The position numbers and the translations under genes are program-made. A stretch of 59,688 nucleotides of DNA from Lingula anatina (taxonomy: Eukaryota > Brachiopoda > Lingulata > Lingulida > Lingulidae). Positions 54,532 through 59,688 of the stretch are shown piece after piece (within the stretch, counting starts at the first letter, position 1; each line of letters begins with the position of its first letter). A model generated the notes under the pieces. That model saw only the letters and a program-made list of their open reading frames with translations, searched no databases and was not told the DNA's origin. The stretch is from assembly GCF_001039355.2 (NCBI RefSeq), contig NW_019775931.1, forward strand, positions 104,372-164,059, read 5' to 3'.

Positions 54532-56196
54532 ATGATGTCCTTCTCCTCGGCGTTCTGTCTTTTCTGTCCGTTGGGACTAACGGGCAAAATACGAACCATG
54601 CCGCGGGCGTTTTCAACAAGAAATACGATCTTTACCACCTAACTCTACAACTTGAGAAAATGCGTGAAAAGCTGTTTAAAGATTGTCCGGCGTTCTTCAG
54701 TCAGCCGGAGAGCGCAGAAAAACTGACGCAATTCTTTGGGAAGAGAGAGGTAAATCCCGCCAGTCTGGACATGGAGCTGGAGCTCGCGCGTCATTCGCTG
54801 GACTACATCAAGCAAGAATATCTGAAGTGTATCGAGGCGAATTCACAAGGTGTCACCACAAGTAAGTTCTTTCCCAAGAAAAAAGGATAATTACATTGAA
54901 AGCTGGATTGTTGGTCTGTTGAATGCTCTATAGTGTGTAATTCATAGTCATTAAAGCATTTTTTGAATTCTACTTATTGTTTTATTTTGTCGGTGGTAGG
55001 GGTGTCATATTCACGTGCGGCGGTTGCAGAGTGAACTGAAAATATAGAAAATCTTAACTGCAGCATGAGTTATATCGATATGATGAAACAATTTTAATTA
55101 AAATGATCAAATGAAAGCTAAATCATTAAAAGAGAAAAATGTAATATTTCAGTTAAAGATAATTGCATCGGAAACAGCTGTAGGAACAACGGCACGTGTA
55201 TTCCCAATGAGAAGAATTACACCTGTAGATGTTTACCCGGGTACAGCGGAGATAGGTGTGAGAAGGGTGCGTGAGTCTTTTCGTCATAGAAGATTTTCAG
55301 GTGGTGACCCTTCGTGACATGTATTCTTACAAGGGAGAGTCTCTCAAGAAGAGAGGGGGATAAACGAAAAAGCTGCATTTCGTCGACTATAATTTACCAA
55401 ACTGTTAACAATTTTCCAAATATTGCTCTTCAGTGTTATTGATATTACTATCACTGATTATCAACGAAAGACTTATTTAGGGCATCATAATTGTTTGATT
55501 ATTAGTTAATTTAATGGCGATTTTTCTGTGCATTTCGAACACAGATGAGTGTGCCAGCACACCGTGTTTGAATGGGGGCACTTGTATAGAAGGTTATACT
55601 TGCCTATGTGCACCTGGATTCCAAGGATTGAACTGCAATAAGACTCTAAAGAGTGCGCATTTGTTTTTACTTAGCCTGGGGTTAAGAATATAACATAAAT
55701 TACATTTATATTTTATTTGTTTTAGAGGCATTATTTCGTTTTACAGTATACTAGCAGAGTGTCAGTTCAATTCCATATCGTTGAAAGGTAATGATGCTTG
55801 TTTTTCTTGAAAGACAAACCAAACGAAATGTACCGTATAATTTCAGTGAACAAGAATAATTGCGGGAGCATTCTCCACCATTCGTCCGTGCGCCAAGACA
55901 ACAACACCGGTATCACTGTACCGGCCGGTTGGGTTCTCTGCTACATCGATAGCGATGACGTCACATACGCACAGACCCCCTGCAGAGACCTGCTCCAAGG
56001 TGTCACCAACTACCAGAATTTCGGATGCTGGCATGGATGCTCCGGATCGGTCAAGGGTCCCGCTTATGCCAGTAATAATGTCATAGAAATGGCGTGCAGA
56101 CCGAATATCCAACAGACAAACAAGATGGGCACTTCTTGGTGCAGCAGGGGAACTCGCCAAACAACATTTGGCGTTTGCATTCAAATGAAAAACTAA
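54532..56196 (+). pseudogene. Array copy 4: two-EGF member with a broken signal peptide
   Basis: Exons by homology: 54532-54861, 55153-55266, 55545-55652, 55814-56196. A 4-bp deletion in the signal peptide shifts the frame: starting from the ATG at 54532, the family frame is lost after MMS. The correct frame has no upstream ATG (TGA lies just before). The next in-frame Met is at 54660 (MREKLFKDC), which would give a protein without signal peptide. The rest is open: EGF 1, EGF 2 lacking three residues before GYTCLC and with three extra codons at its end, and the eight-cysteine domain (NNCGS in place of NPCGS). The EGF 2 acceptor is changed, but an AG 6 bp further on preserves the frame. AATAAA at 56210. 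Either a recent pseudogene, an unsecreted form or an assembly error. Confidence 0.75.
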
Positions 56197-56365
56197 AGTA
56201 GTCAAATGAAATAAAACATGCTGTGCACAAACAAATGCACGTGCACGAGGAGAAGGGAAATGTCTCAATTCCTTGAATTGTGCAATTATGTTACTACAGA
56301 GATGTGATAATAAATAAAATAAAATCCATTTGTCAAGCAGACAATCGAAAAACATTTTATATTTA

Positions 56366-56784
56366 CCTCCGCCAAGGAGATTTTGTTTTCACCCCTGTTT
56401 GTTTGTTTGTTTGTCATCAACACAACTCAAAAAGTTATTGAAAAATTTCGATGGAATTTACAGGGTAGGTCAGAAATGGGTTAACTCAGAAGTGATTAGT
56501 TTTTGGTGGTGATCCAGATCCATTATCAATCAATAATCAATCAAAAATAAAAAAAACTAAGTTATGGACCGATTTTGATGAAATTTTCAGGAACTGTCAG
56601 AGGTGGGTCAAGGAACAGATGATTAGTCTTTGGTGGTGATCCGGACCAATAATCAATCAATAATCAATAATCAAAAATCAAAAAACTAAATCATTAAAGA
56701 ATGAAAATTTAGGGCTGAAACGGCATTGGATGGAGACTTTGCTGCCTTGGCGGAGGTCTGCACTCTCTGAGTGCTTTTCTAGTT
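56366..56784. mobile_element. CCTCCGCCAAGG-ended interspersed repeat
   Basis: The left end CCTCCGCCAAGGAGATTTTG and, near the right end, GCCTTGGCGGAGGTCTGCAC are inverted; it ends GAGTGCTTTTCTAGTT. The interior has GTTTGTTTGTTTGT and two copies of TTTGGTGGTGATCC. This repeat type is widespread in aquatic animals. The equivalent flank of copy 1 near 47132 (TTTTACTTACTGTTAACTTC) lacks it, giving an empty site. Confidence 0.8.
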
Positions 56785-57470
56785 ACTGTTTACTTCGAAA
56801 TGGAGAAAAGCAAACGCGTTTTTAAAATGATATAGGCCTACGTATACTTTACTTTTAGAGCAATATTGTTTTGACTATTGCTGAACACCTAGAGCCTTAC
56901 TACCCTCCCCCCCCCCAAAAAAAAAAAAAAAATTGAAAAAAAAAAATAAATAAAAACCAATTTGTATAAAATGGTCATTTTTAATGAGGTCCCNTTTTGA
57001 CTATTGCTGAACACCTAGAGCCTTACTACCCTCCCCCCCCCAAAAAAAAAAAAAAAATTGAAAAAATAAAAATAAAAAACACAAGTAAAATAAAAATGAT
57101 AGGCCTACTTGCGCTACATATCAAGCTCTTGAATTAGTAATAGTTTATTTTAATCGATTGGCAAAGATATAATATAGCTAAGATAATATTAATTTATTTC
57201 AACCATGTAAAGTGAAATTAAAGCACACTTGATAAACTTGAAGAACCCACGACCAGGCAATTCATAATCCCGTAATGGGTCCGTGATGTGTTGTGAAGTA
57301 GGCTACAGTTCGAAATACGCCTAGCATATGCCTAGGGATATAATATGCTTATTCTCAATAACTATGAAAATTGGTCTAGATATTTTGCACCTTCAGAGGG
57401 CCAGGAAAATGACAATCTGTTTTTCACCCTCAAACCTTCATGCTTCATGCTAAAATTGTTGAAAAGAAGA
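56785..57470. other. 3' flank of the array; assembly join at 56994
   Basis: Homologous to 47140-47800 after copy 1. 56872-56925 and 57000-57058 are the same sequence (TTTTGACTATTGCTGAACAC, then poly-C and poly-A) on either side of a single N, a typical joining artefact. Confidence 0.75.
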
Positions 57471-57477
57471 AAAAGTG

Positions 57478-57549
57478 TGCGAGGACCGGGAGTCGAACCC
57501 GGATCGACTGCTTGGAAGGCAACCATGCTAACCGTTACACCATCCACGC
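57478..57549 (-). tRNA. tRNA-Gly (anticodon UCC)
   Basis: On the minus strand: acceptor arm GCGTGGA pairs with TCCTCGC (one T-T mismatch at the fourth pair), A box TGGTGTAACGG, anticodon loop CTTCCAA with anticodon TCC, B box GGTTCGACTCC, discriminator A. 72 nt without an intron. A TTTTT Pol III terminator lies a few bases downstream (minus strand), which supports a real gene rather than a SINE head. It reads glycine GGA codons. Confidence 0.92.
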
Positions 57550-57699
57550 TTGATGAAAGTAAGTGGTTGTTCAAAAATATTTAGATCTGTCTTGATGAAA
57601 AGAAATTGTTTCACACACTGATTAATTCCATTATATCAGAATTGGCGTTCTGAATAGAAATTATTTTATTTTATTTTGTAAACAAATGGTCTTTCTCAT

Positions 57700-57785
57700 T
57701 ATGCACCTAAATACCTTCTTAAATTTTAACCGGAAAAGCCGGTAATTATGTACTTCGCGGATTACTTCCTGTGATCCGTTTCAAT
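57700..57785 (+). promoter_or_regulatory. ARL2BP promoter region
   Basis: Contains CCGGAAAAGCCGG and ACTTCCTGTG, both ETS-like, and AATATGGCGGC overlapping the start codon, which fits the YY1 motif. No TATA. Prediction from motifs only. Confidence 0.45.
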
Positions 57786-59358
57786 ATGGCGGCTGATGAT
57801 TCGGGTAAGTTGAATATTTTCATTCATTTGTCAAAATTCCAATGAAAAGGTCGCAGTATTTGAGAAATTTGGTAAACAGCAATCGAAAATATATGTAAAT
57901 TATTCAAGAATTGAAAAAATATATATTGCCAAGTGTACTTAAACTTTCTGACATTGATGAGAAATGTTCAACGATTTAAACTTGTTGATAACGCGGTTAA
58001 CAGAATCAGAATCAGAAGTTTATTGACAATCGCCCTACATCCGGGCATGATCAACGAAGTCTTGGGAAGTTGGGATAAGATTGTTTCCTAAGTTGATGTC
58101 AGTATTTTAGCGCATTTACATTCCAACCACCTCATGAGAGCGGTAAGCCTTTTGGGAACACAGTACGTTTTAAAGTAAACCCCACGACCACTTGAATATG
58201 CACAGAAATAACCAGCGGTGCTCGGTTAGCATACTGCTAGTAGTAATACTAATATACAGCTCTTAACACACAAACCCAATTCATCCTTTGAAATTCTATT
58301 TAAATCTATGTTACCAGATACAGAGCCGATGGATTTTCAAGAAGAGGAACTTGCTTCTTCGAGGTATTTATGTGTTCATATCAAGCTTGTACCCTGCAAT
58401 TTGTACCCTGGGGGTAGAGGTGTCAGTAAAATGATTTTTTATTTTACCACTTTGGTTGAGGCAAAGTTTTCTGTTTTAAGTAACTCTTTTGTTTATAGAT
58501 TTTAAAATTAACCACAGTTGAAGAACCACATTTTATAAACTTTTATTATTGCAATATGATAAGCTGTTAAAAAAGGTATATTTGATTTGGGTGGCTGTGT
58601 GACTGCTGTTTAAATTAGCTTCTTTTCCTCCCAGTTCCAGCATAGCAGACACCAAGTTTGATATAACAATAGGACACATAGAAGACATTATAATGGGTAA
58701 TGTGTAAAGTGCAAATGTTTTACAGAGTAAAATACTCATTTTATGAAAATAATGGTTTTAGTACCCATAGAAATAAAAGAGTGAGGACATTTTGACAAAA
58801 TAAGAAGTAAAAACTGTTATAGTCAAAGTATTTATAAAGAATTTTTTATTAATGGTGCTGCTTGATAATAACAGAAAACACTTGGCATTCATGGTGTGAT
58901 GTTGGTTTTGCATTTGCAGAAGATGAATTCCAGGATCTACAACAAAAATTCCTTGAAAAATATTACAAAGAATTTGATGATAGCGAAGAGAATAAATTCA
59001 TATACACAGATATCCATCAAGAATATGTAAGTTCACAATGTTTCATCTTGCCAAAAGTCACATATTTGTTGTTGTAATAGTTCCATAATCCTTGGTTGAA
59101 AAAGCGAAGGATGCATTGGCCACAGAATCGTAACAGATATTTCAAACACCCATTATTCTTATCATATATCATTTTAATATCTATATCTATACATATCTAT
59201 ATATATATATTGGTTAATTACAAGCACAATTTTGCTAATATACTTAAAATGTTTGTGCTCTATTCTTTACAGATCAATCTGGTAGAAAAATTTATTGAAG
59301 AAGAACTTACTAGGCGAATGCAAGGTTTTTGCATGAGTGAATTCTCTAAGCAATTAGT
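57786..59358 (+). CDS. ARL2BP: ARL2BP (BART), ARL2/ARL3 effector, 5' part
   Basis: Five exons: 57786-57804, 58318-58363, 58635-58696, 58920-59026, 59273-59358, with consistent phases. The protein binds GTP-loaded ARL2 and ARL3 and acts at cilia/centrosomes and mitochondria. The sequence starts MAADDSDTEPMDFQEEELAS, a species-specific acidic leader, followed by the BART domain: SSIADTKFDITIGHIEDIIM, EDEFQDLQQKFLEKYYKEF, DDSEENKFIYTDIHQEY and INLVEKFIEEELTRRMQGF, closely matching vertebrate ARL2BP. Exon 5 ends in phase 2 after FSKQL, about two thirds of the way through the BART helical bundle; the remaining exons lie beyond the window. Confidence 0.95.
58010..58090. repeat. Possible retroelement tail in ARL2BP intron 1
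   Basis: AATCAGAATCAGAAGTTTAT followed by GACAATCGCCCTACATCCGG has the look of a short interspersed repeat 3' end. No second copy in the window, so tentative. Confidence 0.25.
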
Positions 59359-59688
59359 GTAAGTTGGGCTGAATTTTTTTCTCAATTGAATGGATATTTA
59401 TTTACTTTGATGGGTTAAAAAGTGATCAAATATGTTTTTTTTTCATGTAAGAGAATGAAAAAAGCTTAAATAATGGTTTGATATGTGGGTGTACTGAGCC
59501 TAATGAAGAGATTTACTTAATATCTGCACAAGTGTATAATCAAATCTACATGTGTGGTGTATAACCCAGTTGCTAGTCTCGGTCTACTTTTAATCTGACT
59601 GAGATATCCAAGATCTAAAATACGTATCATCTGGCTGCCATGTAAGTTCAGGTTTATTTGTTCATTCAGATATAACTTTAACAGCATT
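59359..59688 (+). other. ARL2BP intron 5, to window end
   Basis: Follows the GTAAGT donor of exon 5. I see no further exon in this stretch. Confidence 0.6.

Overview
This window is eukaryotic DNA. The genes are split by many GT-AG introns, and there are tRNA-type Pol III signals, AATAAA signals, abundant microsatellites and short inverted-repeat transposons. The recognisable genes (VWA8, RNF7, ARL2BP), their intron density and the repeat families suggest a marine invertebrate, most likely a lophotrochozoan such as a mollusc, annelid or brachiopod. I cannot fix the species or exclude an invertebrate deuterostome. Two N gaps (10161-10229 and 39207-39260) and single-N joins at 22478, 41686 and 56994 show a draft assembly.

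Layout. 1-3.1 kb: repeats, no gene seen. 3.15-4.25 kb, minus strand: the 3' exon of a C2H2 zinc-finger gene. 4.3-14.6 kb: no convincing gene, but several short inverted-repeat elements. 15.2-16.7 kb, minus strand: complete three-exon RNF7 (RBX2/SAG). 16.8-38.5 kb, plus strand: VWA8, 42 exons reconstructed base by base with consistent phases (about 1838 residues), last short exon not found. The RNF7 and VWA8 start codons are head to head, 139 bp apart. 38.5-43.5 kb: repeats and an apparent assembly duplication. 43.6-56.2 kb, plus strand: a tandem array of four related genes for secreted, cysteine-rich proteins. 47.9-48.8 kb: a broken non-LTR retrotransposon between array copies 1 and 2. 57.5 kb, minus strand: tRNA-Gly(UCC). 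57.8 kb to the end, plus strand: first five exons of ARL2BP, cut by the window edge.

The array is the best candidate for something undescribed. Each copy has a signal peptide plus a short helical two-cysteine domain (exon 1), an EGF module (exon 2), in two copies a second EGF module (exon 3), and a C-terminal domain of about 126 residues with eight conserved cysteines that I do not recognise. All internal exon borders are phase 1, so EGF exons can be gained or lost without breaking the frame, and that has happened. Copy 4 looks decayed at its start (frameshift, altered TATA box). The paralogous flanks serve as natural empty sites that show where three mobile elements inserted.

A second theme is that VWA8, and the 3' end of RNF7, are full of small partial copies of their own exon ends and splice sites, usually tens of bases from the parent. 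One of them is a 64-bp minisatellite in which every unit carries the 5' splice site of exon 34.

The housekeeping genes are not an operon. VWA8 (a mitochondrial AAA ATPase), RNF7 (an E3 ligase RING subunit) and ARL2BP (an ARL2 effector) act separately. Only the RNF7/VWA8 pair plausibly shares a promoter.
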